NCBI GenBank assembly: GCA_023525715.1
Contig: CM042017.1
Span: forward strand, 76,308,166 to 76,372,165
Source of the DNA: Cichorium intybus
Taxonomy: Eukaryota > Streptophyta > Magnoliopsida > Asterales > Asteraceae
Reading direction: 5' to 3'
Length of the DNA stretch: 64,000 nt
Positions within the stretch are counted from its first letter, which is position 1; each line of letters begins with the position of its first letter. Positions 1 to 13,163 of the stretch are shown here, piece by piece. Position numbers and translations under genes: made by a program. The notes beneath the pieces were generated by a model. The model worked only from the letters and a program-made list of their open reading frames with translations. It had not been told where the DNA came from and ran no database searches.

Positions 1-118
1 ATTCGCTGTATCTTAGTTGACTTTTTTTATCAAATAGCTGCAAATTATTGGTTGTTGCTTTTGAATGATTAACTCGCTGTTGCAAAAGATATTGTTTAAA
101 GGAAGTTTGCACCCTTTC

Positions 119-418
119 TAAGGCCTGCCGGTGTGGAAGGCTCGGGCTTGTGCGATGCCTACGTGGCTGTGCGAGCTCGGGCTTGAACACCGCCCCTGTG
201 GTGAGATGTCGTCGCATTTTTGACCCCGCACGACGTTCGGACGTTGCGCGAGCAAATCATTTTTGGTGGTAAGTAGCTTGTACATTACGCATAGCTATTT
301 GTACCAAATGTGAGGGGAAGTGAGAGGTATCATTTCCAAGGGTGAGGGGAGGAGTGAGAGGTGTTGATGTGGAAGAGAAAAAAGTGAGAGCCCGCCACAG
401 GCACACCGGACGGCCTAA
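119..418. mobile_element. MITE, PIF/Harbinger-like
   Basis: A GC-rich island of about 294 bp sits in AT-rich DNA. Its ends are imperfect inverted repeats: GGCCTGCCGGTGTGG on the left and, read in reverse complement, GGCCGTCCGGTGTGC on the right. Both sides are flanked by TAA (119-121 and 416-418), the 3-bp target duplication expected of PIF/Harbinger elements. No coding region is visible. The assignment rests on termini and TSD only; a 3-bp TSD can occur by chance. Confidence 0.5.
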
Positions 419-1069
419 TTGCTCGATGTATTTTTTTTCGTCATTTTATTATTTTTTTTGTTTATTTTGTCTTGCATTATATTTTATTTTTTGAGTTTTT
501 TATGTTTTGTCTTTTTTATTTTTTAGATATTATTATTATATTATTATTACTACATGTTTTAATTATTAGATTAATAAATAAATTAAATAATAGTAATAAA
601 ATATAATTTTTTTATTAAAATAAAATAAATAATAGTAACCAAAGTATAATTTTTTTATTAATTATAAAGGTATAATAATTATATCAATTATATCGTACTA
701 GTTATAAATTTGAAAACCAATATTCATAAAAAATTTACAATTGAAATAATGGTTATTTATTTTTTAATTTTTTAGAATGTTATAATTAGTAAAATACATT
801 GTTAATATTACTGCTACTGCTAGTGCTACTGATAATAATAATAATGATAATAAAAGACAAAAATCATAAACATAGGCGATAAAAAAATAAATGACTTAAG
901 GCACAACTTTTTGTAAACCACATTGATTTATAGGGTACATTAGTTATGTCAATTACATCGTACCTGTTCACATTTGAACATCAGTTTTGGTACAAAATTG
1001 TTTTGCAATTTCGAAATAATGATTATTCATTTTTAATTTTTGAGATTTTTTATAATTAGCCAAAAACGT

Positions 1070-1072
<3 letters not shown>

Positions 1073-1108
<36 letters not shown>
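1073..1108. repeat. (TAA)n microsatellite
   Basis: About 12 consecutive TAA/ATA units, read directly. It is the first of three such arrays within 320 bp. Confidence 0.9.
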
Positions 1109-1236
1109 GACAACAATCGTAAACATGAATGATAAAAAAAATAGATGACTTAATGTGTGACTTTTTGTAACTATATTGATCAATTGTATAATTTTGTCAA
1201 ATAATAACAATAATATTAATAATCTAATAATAACTC

Positions 1237-1237
<1 letters not shown>

Positions 1238-1276
<39 letters not shown>
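1238..1276. repeat. (TAA)n microsatellite
   Basis: About 13 uninterrupted TAA units, read directly. Nearby single TAA triplets suggest an older, longer array. Confidence 0.9.
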
Positions 1277-1278
<2 letters not shown>

Positions 1279-1334
1279 TAAAGACGACAATTGTATACTT
1301 GAATAATAAACAATAAACGATTTAATAATACTAA

Positions 1335-1336
1335 TG

Positions 1337-1392
<56 letters not shown>
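1335..1392. repeat. (TAA)n microsatellite
   Basis: About 19 uninterrupted TAA units, the longest of the three trinucleotide arrays. Confidence 0.9.
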
Positions 1393-1393
<1 letters not shown>

Positions 1394-1938
1394 TTGTAAT
1401 ATGCAAACAAAGAAAAAGAAAAAGGCAAAAAAAAAAATCAAATCAAAAAGGGTGTAAGAAGTAAAATGAACAACAAAAAGGACCAAAATATCATATAAAG
1501 AGGCTACATAAAGTAATTTCAAAAAAAATGATGGGTGCATATAACAACATCCTTGTTAAATGATCGGTATTGAATTCTAAATTCTGGTTGCTGGAGTTTA
1601 ATTTTGGTCGCTTATGATTTGATTGCACATGGTTTACCAAGACATGATAGTCATTGATGGTGATCAGTAGCGATGCTACACATATACAAAGGGTGTCAAC
1701 GAACACCCCTTGATTTGCAATATATGTAACAAATCAAATCATATTTTTTAAAATGATATTTCTTCATGTTTTAGATGGACGGCTTTGATCCTTTTATTTG
1801 AATATATCCAAATATTATTGTTTTTTTAGTTTTCTGTTAAGTAATAAATCGGTAATACTTTTAATATAAATCAACTATATTGTTAATTTTATCAATTATT
1901 TTCAATTTTCTTATAAAATATAAAAAAGGGTGATAGTC

Positions 1939-2062
<124 letters not shown>

Positions 2063-2480
2063 GAATTGTATCTATTGTGTAATTGTATTATCAACTGTGG
2101 AGTGTCCGATCGAAATGGTCTACGGTTTTAGATGCATGGGCCTAACATTAAATATATGACAATTAATTAATCAGATTTTACAATTAAACCCCTATAAATT
2201 ATATTAAATTTAAACATATATTACGAGATTAGTAATTACAACAAGTATATTAAAAAAATCATATTAAGATTAACACATATTGTCATTCCTTTATTCCTAA
2301 AAAACACGATTTCATTCATAAAAAATATTTGAAACATTCTTATAACGTAAAACAATCATTCTTATAACATAAACTAGATTATATACTATATTTTTGAAGA
2401 ATATATACAACATTCTATACTAAAACAGAAATATATACAATATTTTTTAAGAGTATACACAACATTTTATACTAAAACAG

Positions 2481-2616
<136 letters not shown>

Positions 2617-2863
2617 CAATTATTGTGTGATTGTAGGACCAATAGTGGACCAATAATTCGATAAGGGCAATTTGGGAATTCTGTTAATTAAATTAATTTG
2701 CATATAATAATAAATCCCTAAAATATGGTAATAAATTGATTATTAAACCTATAATTAAGGAATTGCTTTAACGCTAGATCAGCCATCATGGCCATCCCGA
2801 AACCCCCAAGCCGTAGAATTTAAGTCGACAAAAGTTCGGTGGTTGGAATCAAGAAAATGTCAT

Positions 2864-3005
2864 AAAAAAGGTTTTCGTATTTCCCTTCATTACTGTTGAA
2901 TGATTCGTTGTTGATTAATCAGCAAAAGATGTCGTCAAAAAGGTTTTCGTATTTCCCTTCAAATCGATTAATCAGAAAAAGATGCTTCAATCGCCATTGA
3001 TCTGA
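2864..3005. repeat. about 72-bp tandem duplication
   Basis: The phrase AAGGTTTTCGTATTTCCC occurs near 2868 and again near 2940, each followed by a GATTAATCAG-AAAAGATG phrase, so a unit of about 72 bp is duplicated with some divergence. It lies just outside the Copia-type insertion, downstream of the aminotransferase gene. Between 2609 and 3026 nothing else is recognisable. Confidence 0.6.
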
Positions 3006-3026
3006 GCAGCCATCGAAACTCTTTCT

Positions 3027-3292
3027 TGTTGGGGATAAGAATTGAAGATTCAAAAGTTTTAAATAAAGGGGATAAATGCACAACAAACTTTTCTTATCAA
3101 TTTTTCATATCAGCGTACAACAAGAGATATATATACACCATAAGTAACTGTCAAAGGACAATTAATGTCTTAATGATCCAACCAAGATAACGGTTCATCA
3201 AACCATCACAATGGTTCATTCTACGAAATCATTAAACTAATAATTCTATATCTAATAAATACTATAAAATGAATCTAGCTTAACATCTAACA
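3027..3292 (-). repeat. 3' LTR of the gag-only Copia-type element
   Basis: 266-bp LTR with TG/CA termini, nearly identical to 4647-4912. It is the downstream LTR in the minus-strand orientation and abuts the polypurine tract. Confidence 0.9.
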
Positions 3293-3383
3293 TACCCCCT
3301 TAAGCTAGATTATTTATTTCCCAACGCATCCATCATCTTCTGGGTTTAAACTTCAAACATCATCATCCATCACCTTGCTTCTT

Positions 3384-4583
3384 TTAAACAAGGTCATCAT
3401 CATTCCATGCATCATCCATTAAAGTTTCAAGTTCCTCAACTGTAATGAACATTGTGTCTCCTTCTTTAGTTTCATTTCCAACAATGAAGTTGGCATCTTC
3501 ACTTTCATCCTCTTTTCGTTTTTTACAATACTTCATTATGTGTCCGAATTTATGACAGTAAAAGCATTGAGTTTCAGATAAAGACTTTTCATACTCCTTA
3601 CCTTTTACCTTTGTAGAAACCTGTGAATGAAAAGCTTGTTCCGTGGGACTGTCATCAAAGTTCTTCATCCTAAATTCTGTTGGAACTCAAAAGTTCTTCT
3701 ATTCAGAACTCAAACTGAAATACAAGAAAGAACTACTAAGTTTAAAACACTCTCTATGTTTTTTTGTGACAGTACATTACAATGAAGCTATAACCTCTAT
3801 TTATAGCCAAGCAAAGACTAAAAACAACAACTACATTCAATGAATTTAAACAAGAGAAAACAAAGTTTGCCACCTTCTTCAACAATGGTGGGTTGGTTCT
3901 TCAACAATGGTGGGTAAGTGGGTTGGTGGCTGCAATGGTTGGTGAGGCCAAGTTTGTGTTTACATGTGTTTACACTCACATTCATGGGATTGAAGTATCC
4001 CCAAGAGATTTTCCATTGATAAAGAGGATAAATCCTTAGATTCTTCCACTGCTACAACCACATATTCAAATTTACGTGTGAGACTCCTTAAAATTTTCTG
4101 AACAACCCTCTTCTCTTCAATATCTTCCCCATTTAATCTTATTTGATTCGTCAATGCAATCACACGGTTGTAAAATTCTTCTATGGTTTCTGATTCTTTC
4201 ATTCTTAAAACATCAAACTCACATCGCAAGGTTTGCAAACGGACCGCCTTTACCCTATCTTCTCCCTTGTAGGTTTTCTACAACGCATCCCAAGCATCCT
4301 TTGACATAGTAGATGTAGAGATTCTTTCAAATATGGCCTCATCTACTGCTTGGTAGATCAGGAATAAGGCTTTCTTGTCCCTCCTTTTATTTTCTTTCAA
4401 TTCATTTGTTTGTTGTTGTGTCATACCTGTTGTGTTTGCAGGTTCATTCAAGCCATTTTCCACCGTACTCCACAGATCTAGTGACTCAAATAAGACCTTC
4501 ATTTGTATACTCCATTGTTGATAGTTTCGAGTGGTTAATTTCGGGATTTGTGATTGCAGCGAATTTCCATTGAAAGAAGCCAT
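3384..4583 (-). pseudogene. Copia-type gag, broken
   Basis: Three minus-strand segments make up a Copia gag. 4278-4583 is the N-terminal part (start MASFNGN, then the LTTRNYQQW motif typical of the DUF4219 region). 3960-4238 is the UBN2-type middle part. 3384-3668 contains a CCHC zinc knuckle (C-F-Y-C-H-K-F-G-H-I-M-K-Y-C). The first break is a TAG between segments one and two where the frame otherwise continues. Between the second and third segments about 290 bp of unrelated sequence intervenes. Gag would form the particle and bind element RNA. This copy is unlikely to give a full-length protein. Confidence 0.8.
3678..3884 (-). repeat. possible solo LTR inside the gag
   Basis: The foreign segment in gag begins TGTTGGAACTC and can be read to a CTTCTTCAACA end, giving TG/CA boundaries. 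On the minus strand it contains GGCTATAAATAGAGG, a good TATA box. No clear 5-bp target duplication is visible, and the right edge has a short local duplication. A solo LTR of a small family is the best guess, but an internal deletion derivative is also possible. Confidence 0.35.
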
Positions 4584-4630
4584 CGTTATTTTCTTCTGTG
4601 ATATTTGCGATTGAAAGAACCAACAACCGT

Positions 4631-4643
4631 GGCTCTGATACCA
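4631..4643 (-). promoter_or_regulatory. primer-binding site, tRNA-Met type
   Basis: The reverse complement reads TGGTATCAGAGCC, matching the 3' end of plant initiator tRNA-Met. It lies three bases from the 5' LTR and fixes the orientation. Confidence 0.9.
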
Positions 4644-4646
4644 CTA

Positions 4647-4912
4647 TGTTGGGGATAAGAATTGAAGATTCAAAAGTTTTAAATAAAGAGGATAAATGCA
4701 CAACAAACTTTTCTTATCAATTTTTCATATCAACATACAACAAGAGATATATATACACCAAAAGTAACTGTCAAAGGACAGTTAATGTCTTAATGATCCA
4801 ACCAAAGTAACGGTTCATCAAACCATCACAATGGTTCATTCTACGAAATCATTAAACTAATAATTCTATATCTAATAAATACTATTAAATGAATCTAGCT
4901 TAACATCTAACA
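4647..4912 (-). repeat. 5' LTR of the gag-only Copia-type element
   Basis: 266-bp LTR, TG/CA ended, followed by the TTTCT target duplication. It would carry the promoter for the minus-strand transcript. Confidence 0.9.
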
Positions 4913-5142
4913 TTTCTTCCCTTTGTTACTGTAACAGTAAACTATTTTTCAAAGATGGTATCAGGTGTGTTGAGGATTCAGATACCGTAATGGACGAAAG
5001 GTACAAATTAAAGAAGTGTAGTGGATGTGTGAAATTATAGGGAGGAACAACATTTTATCAGAGAAATATCTCACACTCCTAATAACTAAGACATGAAATG
5101 TACTTCTTTTTCTTCACAGGATTGCTGTAAACCAATTTGAAA

Positions 5143-7914
5143 CTATACCAGAAATCCTACATCATTGGGGTCTATGCCTTTCGGAACAGTACTAAACTGA
5201 GAAGGAAACTCGGGGAGTATGTTTCCTATGTGCTTTGCAACCTCTAAATAAAATCTGTACTTTGCAAAATGAGTATCATATGTTCTTTTACATTCTATGA
5301 TCTCTTGGGTCTTTGATATTTTGCCATGCACCTGTATATCTTTTGATGCATCGGTAATAAATGATGTACAAAGCTTACGGTCCTCCTCCCTTAGCATCAT
5401 CTCTTCAAAAGCATTATTTCTAAACTTCCAACTTCCTGTAGTACTAGTCCAATTGAAGTTGTAAAAGGGAAGAAACCTTTGCCCATACATAGCTATGAAT
5501 TCTATAGCTGACAAAATAAATTCGAATTCTTCGCTGTACATGTAGTATGGTAAGCTTATTCTTGTCCACCCCAATTTCGTTCCAATGTAGCCCTATCAAT
5601 GGAAGAAGAAAAACGAAGGTGTTAGGTAAATGTGAAGCTTTTGAAGATTTATTCAAAGGTTGGTGAAGTTTGAAGAGTTGGTGAATGGTTGGTAGCCTAA
5701 TAAGTTTGGTAGCCTCATTCCAAGTTCTTCATTTCACATTAATTGCTTACACATATAAATAGAGCTTCAGTTGAAGAGATTTATGTACCACACAACACAA
5801 ATAAACACAGAGCAATAAAACTTCTAGTTACCCGCCGTGGACGTAGGTCATTTTTGGACCGAACCACGTTAAATTCTTGTGTTCTTAATTTGTGAGCCGA
5901 GTGTGTGAGTTTAGTGTTCGTATGCTAAGTGTCTCGATCCTAACAGAAGGAAATGTAAAAAATCCACGCCAATTAGGGTAACGTTAGTAAACAGAAGTCT
6001 TGAAGATTGAAGAAAATTGAAAATTGTTGCTGAAATAAGATTTACGTACCATTTCGACCGCAGATCTTATTGCAAGTGAATGACGTTCATCAACACCAAG
6101 CAAACGGTGACCATAAGGTCCAGCACAAGTGCACCCTCCTCTAGCTTGTATGCCAAAGAGGTCATTCATAAGCTTAGCAACGAAAGTCCCATCTAAAGGC
6201 TTGTCTCTCGTATAATTACGTGTCTCACTTGACAGGTGAATTCCATTAATAGTTCCTTTACTTTCTACAAGCTCAACATCTGAAGAGTATGCTGTTGTGT
6301 ACACAAGAAAGGATATGATTGCTTGTCTCTCTACTTTAGTATTTCCCAAGACCCTTATGTTTTCATTTTTGAGAAGTCGTTCTAGTGCCCTTCTTATATA
6401 TTCATGCTCTTTCTCTTCAATTATTTTTGTACCGATGTATTCTTTGACCTGAAAGGCTAAAGCTGCTTTCACACGTTGGATAATTTGTGGTGTTCCAGCA
6501 TCTTCCCTTTCTTCAATGTCGCTAATGTACAGTGTGTCCTATATTTTATAACCACCAAATTTGTTAGATTCAGTTTAAATAACGATCATAGTTTTCAACA
6601 AAAATACACAAATACATATACCTTTTCATCAAAGAAATTCACGTAGTTAACCGTACCACCTCCGCATGTGGATGGGGGAGAATCTTTTAGCTTGTATAAG
6701 GTTTTGCTCATCAGAAGAACCCCCGGTGATCCAGGGCCTCCAAGAAACTTGTGGGGACCTAAAGTTATGGCATCATAGCCGTCAATGGCACCTGACCTCA
6801 TGTCAATCTCTACGTACGGTGCACTTTTATGAATTTAACATTGAAGGTGTTAGTCTCATTTCACATTTCTTATACAAGTAATTATTACTGAACTATGAAG
6901 ATCATGTACCTTGATGCAAAATCGAAGCATGCAAAAGCTTCAAATTTGTGTAGCAAGCGAGATAGAGAACGGGTGTCTGACATAATCCCAGTGACATTAC
7001 TACAAGCTGAGAAAGAACCCAACATTGGGCGCCCAGTGTGTTGGTACAATTCTAGCTGGAACTTCAACTCTTCCATGTCGATCATTCCTTGGTTGTCCAA
7101 ACCAATCTCTATTACTTCTGCTAGGCTTTGTCTCCATGATAGTAGGTTTGAATGATGTTCATAAGGACCAACAAAAACTACCCATCTTTCTTCAGTTCCT
7201 AGACATGAGTTTAGTACTTTCTCTCTTAAGATTGATGGAATGGCGATTCCTATCACTTCTTGGAGCCGTTTTATGGCGGCTGTAGTGCCTGATCCGCAGA
7301 AAATGAGTGCATCGTCTTGTGTTCCACCTAAGCATTTCTTAACAAAACCAGACGCTTCATGAAGGATTTTCATGGTTCGGTCACCAGTTTCGTTGTCACT
7401 TGTGTGAGTGTTGCCTGTATGAAAATAAACAGAACCGTAAAAGTACTAAAGGGACTCCTATTCATCGATTCAAACCAGTTTTCAGTGGACACAGATGATT
7501 AATCGTTTGGCACATCCTTTTTTGAGAACTAATCATGGTATATGATTCAAAAGTACAAAAGTGAAATATTGAAGTTACCATAGAAGGGAAGAACATTCTG
7601 GATGATGTAGTCTTCAATGTATTGAAGACAGCGACCTGAGGCTGTATGATCTGCATAAGTGAGCTTGCGTTTTCCAAATGGAGTCTGAATCTCTGCGACA
7701 CCACCAATTATTTGAGAGCGCAGCCAGCTTAGTTTACCATCAGCAGGAGAATCAATCCCGGGTGCATCTTTGTGAAGTATTTCATCTCTCCTAGCAGCGT
7801 TCCGTTTTCATTAATGTTATCGTTCATGTTTATGATCTTGGGATGCGTACTGCAGTGACCTGCTATCGATTGCTGATCAACCGCCTTCTGTTTACATTGA
7901 AGCATCGATGACAT
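5143..7914 (-). CDS. PLP-dependent class V aminotransferase / cysteine desulfurase-like gene (N-terminal frame break)
   Basis: Five exons can be read on the minus strand with GT-AG borders and compatible phases: up to about 7914-7579, 7414-6910, 6823-6622, 6538-6050 and 5592-5143 (stop). The product resembles NifS/IscS-fold PLP enzymes. Motifs in order are TYADHTASGR, GNTHTSDNETG, FCGSGTTAAIKRLQE, PYEHHSNLLSWR, SACSNVTGI, FDFAS, GPHKFLGGPGSPG (the HK lysine should bind PLP) and ARGGCTCAGPYGH. The last four exons are fully open. In exon 1 the frame leading into KLSWLRSQ is open only from about 7800. An in-frame ATG-initiated stretch from 7914 (MSSMLQ) is offset near 7781-7790, consistent with a two-base insertion, one-base deletion or an unrecognised intron. 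No substrate can be inferred. A Copia-type element lies about 230 bp beyond the stop. If the break is real this is a pseudogene. Confidence 0.75.
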
Positions 7915-8136
7915 TGCCGTTTTTGTTATACTTAATAATTTAAGCAGGTAATAGAAGCTTTCAATGAGACAAGGAACTGTAGAAACCGGCCAAGAATGAT
8001 TGAACAGATTTCCTGTGGGACTATGTAATGTATTAGATATATGTGCGGTATTTGATGACCTGTCTAAAAAATAAATGAACCCGGCCCAAAGATAGCGTGT
8101 TAACCGGACCAAAGAAAGCTGGGAATACGGGTCCAA

Positions 8137-9217
8137 TGTAGTTGATAAATAAAGTCATATGAGGAAGGTTTTCTATTCCTTGTTTTCCATGTGGATAATC
8201 TTAAATAAACGCCCATGATGTTTATGTATGTATGTGTTAAAGGTAATTTAAAATAAACTTCTCGTACGTGTGTGTACATACATATGATATTATGGGTTTT
8301 TTTTTAGCACACCTCATTCATTAACTCACTTACACATATGTCACATTATTATAGGTTTTTTTAACACCCTTTTCCATTATCTTTTAGTTTCTACATTGTT
8401 GACTTGCTCCTCGGGATATTTACTTCCTTTCTTGCCAAATCCGCAAACATTATTGTAATGAGAGAGGTAGCGACATTAGCCTAACAGAAATTGAATTTCA
8501 ACGGTTAACCAACACTATCATTTTGTTGACGTAAAGGCAAACCTAAATATAAAAGAACAGGTTAACTGGTTTTCTCACGACCTAATTCTTCGGTCTGGTT
8601 ATTAGATTAACCAATGAAGCGTTTACCAATTAATAAATATGTTTAAAACTGTAAAAACTTTTACCTAATTTCCAAAATAACACAATCTTGTAGAAAGAGC
8701 AAAAAAATAGAAATTTAGTGTATAAACAAACATGATTAAAATGGACTATCAAAAGTAAACAATATGTGTCTTTTAGTTTTCCTAATTCAATAATATTCTA
8801 TTATCCACAAAAAGTTATTAATTTTTATTGTTGGACCTTTTTTTCTTTTAATAATGAAAATTTCAAAATTACAATAGATAATATAATTGATTTCTCTATT
8901 TTGAATCTAAATATTTTGGGTAAATAATAGCACATAATTGCAGTTTTACATCTTTTAAAAGTCGTCAGGATAGCCTCTGGCGACAATTGGTAATGAAATA
9001 GTTAATTGTGAATAGGAATTATCAATTGAAAATGTCGTTTGTTAATCGACAATGATATTTGTCAATGATGTCATTCCTAGTAATTAGTTTACAAATAATT
9101 TCAGATTCAGTCAGCAATTTGTTTTAATTGATGAGGAGTTCTTGTGGTTTCATAAACTTGTGTGGTTGGTTCCTTGCCTATGTATAATAACCTTTTTTTA
9201 CTCTTTTTGATATCTAG
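8137..9217. other. AT-rich intergenic DNA
   Basis: This is the region upstream of the aminotransferase gene and would contain its promoter. No clear TATA box, repeat termini or second gene could be assigned. Confidence 0.5.
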
Positions 9218-10479
9218 AGTAAATTACAATTTTGGTCTCTGTGGTTGCCATGAAATTACAGTTTTGGTCATTCTTTTCAAATTTCATGCTGATGGTCCCT
9301 GTGGTGACCAAAATCTTGCACTTTTGGTCCCTTAATCAGGTAAAAAGACTAAAATATCATTTTTAATTTCTTTTTCAATTTTCTTTTAATATACTATTTA
9401 TTGAATCAATTAAAAAAAACAAAACCCTACCCCTTCGGTTTGCAACTTGCAGCAATGGAAGGTAGCAGCGGGGTTGCTGCTGTGGAGCTTTTCCGGCGAA
9501 ACAACACTGCTGAGGCGGCGGCAACGGACTCCAGTGGTAGCAACGGCGATGTAAAGATTTGGGTGTTCTGATCTGCAAACAAATATTGCGTTAAGGATTC
9601 GCGGTTGAAACAGGTTCATCCCGATATTGGGATCTCAAGCAAGGCGACGGAGATAATGAACTCATTCATTAGTGATATATTCGAGAAATTGGCACAAGAA
9701 GCTTCGAAAGTCGGTAGGTATAACAAGAAGAACACTCTTTCGTCGAGGGAGATCCAAACCGCTGTTAGACTTGTATTGCCAGGTGAGTTGGCTAAACATA
9801 CCGTTTCTGAAGATACAAAGGCTGCGACTAAGTTTACTAGTTCTTAGATTGGGTTTTAATTTGATGTTAGTCGTTTCGTTTTGGTAGAATGGTTATAATG
9901 GTATAACAGATTTAGGGTTTGTGATTGTTCTGGGGAATTTGATGTACATCGGTTAGTTTCATGATTAATTCTTTATTATCGACGAATTTGATTTAGATGA
10001 ATAGCCGTGGAAGTAAACAAATATTGTGTGTAAGGATTCATACGCGTAGATAGATCTGTAAACAAATCTTTACACCCAATTCGTTGAGCAATCATAATTT
10101 AATGTTTTTGCCTTTATTTCATACAGAAAATGATCTGCAAACAAATTTCGCTGCATAAACTGCGACTGATTATTTTAATTTAAGTGCGTGGGCCATATAA
10201 GTGAAAAAGCAAAACCAAATAGATATTAGAGTGAAGAGATTGATTAATAATCGAATCGATTTCTTGCTGCAAAACTATTTTGGGGTACCACAATCGAATC
10301 GATTTCTTTCGCCGGAAAAGCACCATAGCAGCAACTTCTCTGCTATCTTCAATCTGCTGCATGTCGCTAACCCAAAGGGGTGGGGTTTTGTTTTTTTTTC
10401 TTTTTTTTAATTGATTTAATAAATAATATTCCAAAACTGTAATTTCATGCAACCACAGGGACCAAAATTGTAATTTACT
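9218..10479. mobile_element. inverted-repeat element carrying a histone H2B fragment
   Basis: The outer ends are mirror copies: AGTAAATTACAATTTTGGTC at 9218 and its reverse complement ending at 10479, continuing through a CTGTGGTTGC and GAAATTACAGTTTTGG phrase on both sides. A second inverted match follows inside (about 9386-9510 against about 10290-10430), including the GCTTTTCCGGCGAAA phrase. The left arm holds about 110 bp absent from the right arm. Between the arms lies part of a histone H2B gene. No transposase is present and I could not establish a target duplication, so the superfamily is unknown; a Pack-type gene-capturing element is the natural reading. Confidence 0.65.
9603..9847 (+). 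pseudogene. captured histone H2B C-terminal fragment
   Basis: The frame starting [12 protein letters not shown] and ending TKFTSS-stop is the second half of a plant histone H2B: the end of helix 1, helix 2 ([18 protein letters not shown]), helix 3 ([19 protein letters not shown]) and the C-terminal helix with the conserved AKHTVSE region. The 80 or so codons are open to the natural stop codon. The N-terminal tail and the first part of the histone fold are missing, and the sequence upstream is unrelated. It cannot form a normal nucleosomal H2B. The open frame could reflect a recent capture or selection. Confidence 0.85.
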
Positions 10480-11633
<1,154 letters not shown>

Positions 11634-11917
11634 TAGGGTAGAGCTAAGTATACGGAGTATCCCTAAATTTCAGGGAGAATTCAAACTATAAACAAGATAA
11701 CTATGTAAAACACTATAATTAAGGAATATACATAAATAACAACTCTTCATGCTGCCACTGAAGATTACACACTAAGAGTGTTGACGGTATGAATATACTT
11801 TGACAGTTATCAGATTTATAAGCGTCAGCCAAACAGTTGTCAATAGTGTGTGGGTTTTGTCTCCGATGGGTGTTAAGGGTTGATGACACAACTGGAAGAA
11901 ATAATGGCCACCACTAG

Positions 11918-12153
11918 TGTAACAACCCCAAGGCACGTATCACAATGTTGTTAGCTTTAGGCACCCGACACGAAAACTTCCTAAGACGGTCAACCAACTC
12001 AAAAATTTCTCTAACACGAGCACGCTTAATTGTAGTGTTCTTATGGGATCTAATGCCCTCACGACTTTAAAATGTTGTCATAGTAGGCAATTCTTAGTTC
12101 TCCTACCAATCCATGTGGGTTATTGTTTAACACGTGTTCTACACCCTATTATA
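11918..12153 (-). repeat. LTR-like repeat, left copy, of an old element that surrounds the Athila
   Basis: A segment beginning TGTAACAACCCCAAGG is repeated in diverged form at 29939 (TGTAACATCCCCAAGG), with matching phrases such as GGCACCCG and ACTTCCTA throughout about 230 bp. The right copy is preceded by TTTGATACCA, a degraded reverse complement of the tRNA-Met primer site. The two copies would be the LTRs of an old, short element that the Athila later entered. The outer boundaries and TSD could not be fixed. Confidence 0.5.
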
Positions 12154-12179
12154 GGGTGCGACATCCGTGTCGAACCCAT

Positions 12180-13163
12180 TGACACGCCTAGGTCGTTATG
12201 CGGTCAAAAATAGAAAATAAAACTTCACCGACTAATTAGTATAGCAGTAGTAAGGGTCGATCAATGGGAGTTTGGTGGTCAAGATAGAGTGTCAGAATAA
12301 CCAACTATAGTGTCACGCTATAGTGTCACGCTATAGTCAGCGGTGTTTCCTTCACTTCCCGAAAACCAATAAACCGAATACCGAAAAACCAAAACAAGCA
12401 TTAACTAAACTAAACTACTTCAAACTATGAACCAAGATTACTTACTGATTTCAGAAGTAAATTCCAGAAAAATCAAAAGCAATAACAATCCCAAACAATC
12501 CAAACAAGCATTCAAACATAAACAATACCGAAAAAAGTGCAATATAACTTGAACCGAATGATTAAATAGAATATAAGCCAAATCCAGAAGACAAATGTTA
12601 TTGGTTTCTAAAATAAACTAAACTAAACTAATTCCAACAGATCCTACAATCCAGAATCGATGGAAACAAGCTAAAGCTAAACTAAGAATTACTAAAATTA
12701 AATGGAAAACATAAAAAATACCAATTGAAGTTGCTGAAATCCGAATACCTGAGTCAAAGAAGCCTAGGTTCCACCTTTTGGGTCGCTCTTCGCTCCTGAA
12801 ATTCGACCTAGATGCCTCTATTTATAGTTGCAAATTATGGTCATCTGCGCCGCGTATGGCTTATATCCGCGTCGCGTCTTATCCATTATCCCCGTATCTC
12901 GTTGTTTGAATTTCAATACACCGCCTCATATTTGACTATCCGCGACGCGCGTGTCTTCTACTCGCGGTGCGCGTACGACTTCGACTGAAATGGTGTTTAT
13001 CCAAACTTTTTTCGTTTTGTCCATGTTTAGTCCCTGTTTTCATCTTTTTCTTGCACAATAGAACTAGCACAAAAGTGAGTAATACCAGCATATATCTGAC
13101 ATAAATTCAGCAAGAATAGGGCCTAACAATGACTAAAATACTTGATACTGATAGGCGTTGTCA
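12180..13163 (-). repeat. 3' LTR of the Athila element
   Basis: 984-bp LTR. It is longer than the other copy because of a local expansion near 12290-12340 containing ATAGTGTCACGCT repeats. A TATA box (minus strand TATAAATA) lies at 12819-12826. The sequence to its right (13164 onward) is a purine tract on the minus strand (AAGTGTGGGGTGTT). Confidence 0.9.

Larger units (their letters stand above)
3027..4912 (-). mobile_element. non-autonomous Copia-type LTR element carrying gag only
   Basis: This is a structurally complete element of 1,886 bp. Two 266-bp direct repeats beginning TGTTGGGGA and ending ATCTAACA flank it, and TTTCT is duplicated on both sides (3022-3026 and 4913-4917). Just inside the right LTR the reverse complement reads TGGTATCAGAGCC, the usual tRNA-Met primer site. 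Just inside the left LTR is a purine tract (reverse complement AAGGGGGTA). The element is therefore oriented on the minus strand. Only gag is present; protease, integrase and RT are missing, so it needed enzymes from a relative. The LTRs differ at about eight sites, indicating a moderately recent insertion. Confidence 0.92.

Noticed and set aside
9430..9580. ATG-initiated frame before H2B as the true N-terminus
   Set aside because: It does not resemble an H2B tail, ends at a stop, and is part of the inverted arm.
12290..12345. Short repeats as a CRISPR-like array
   Set aside because: They are a local expansion of ATAGTGTCACGCT words in an LTR, without spacers, in a plant genome.
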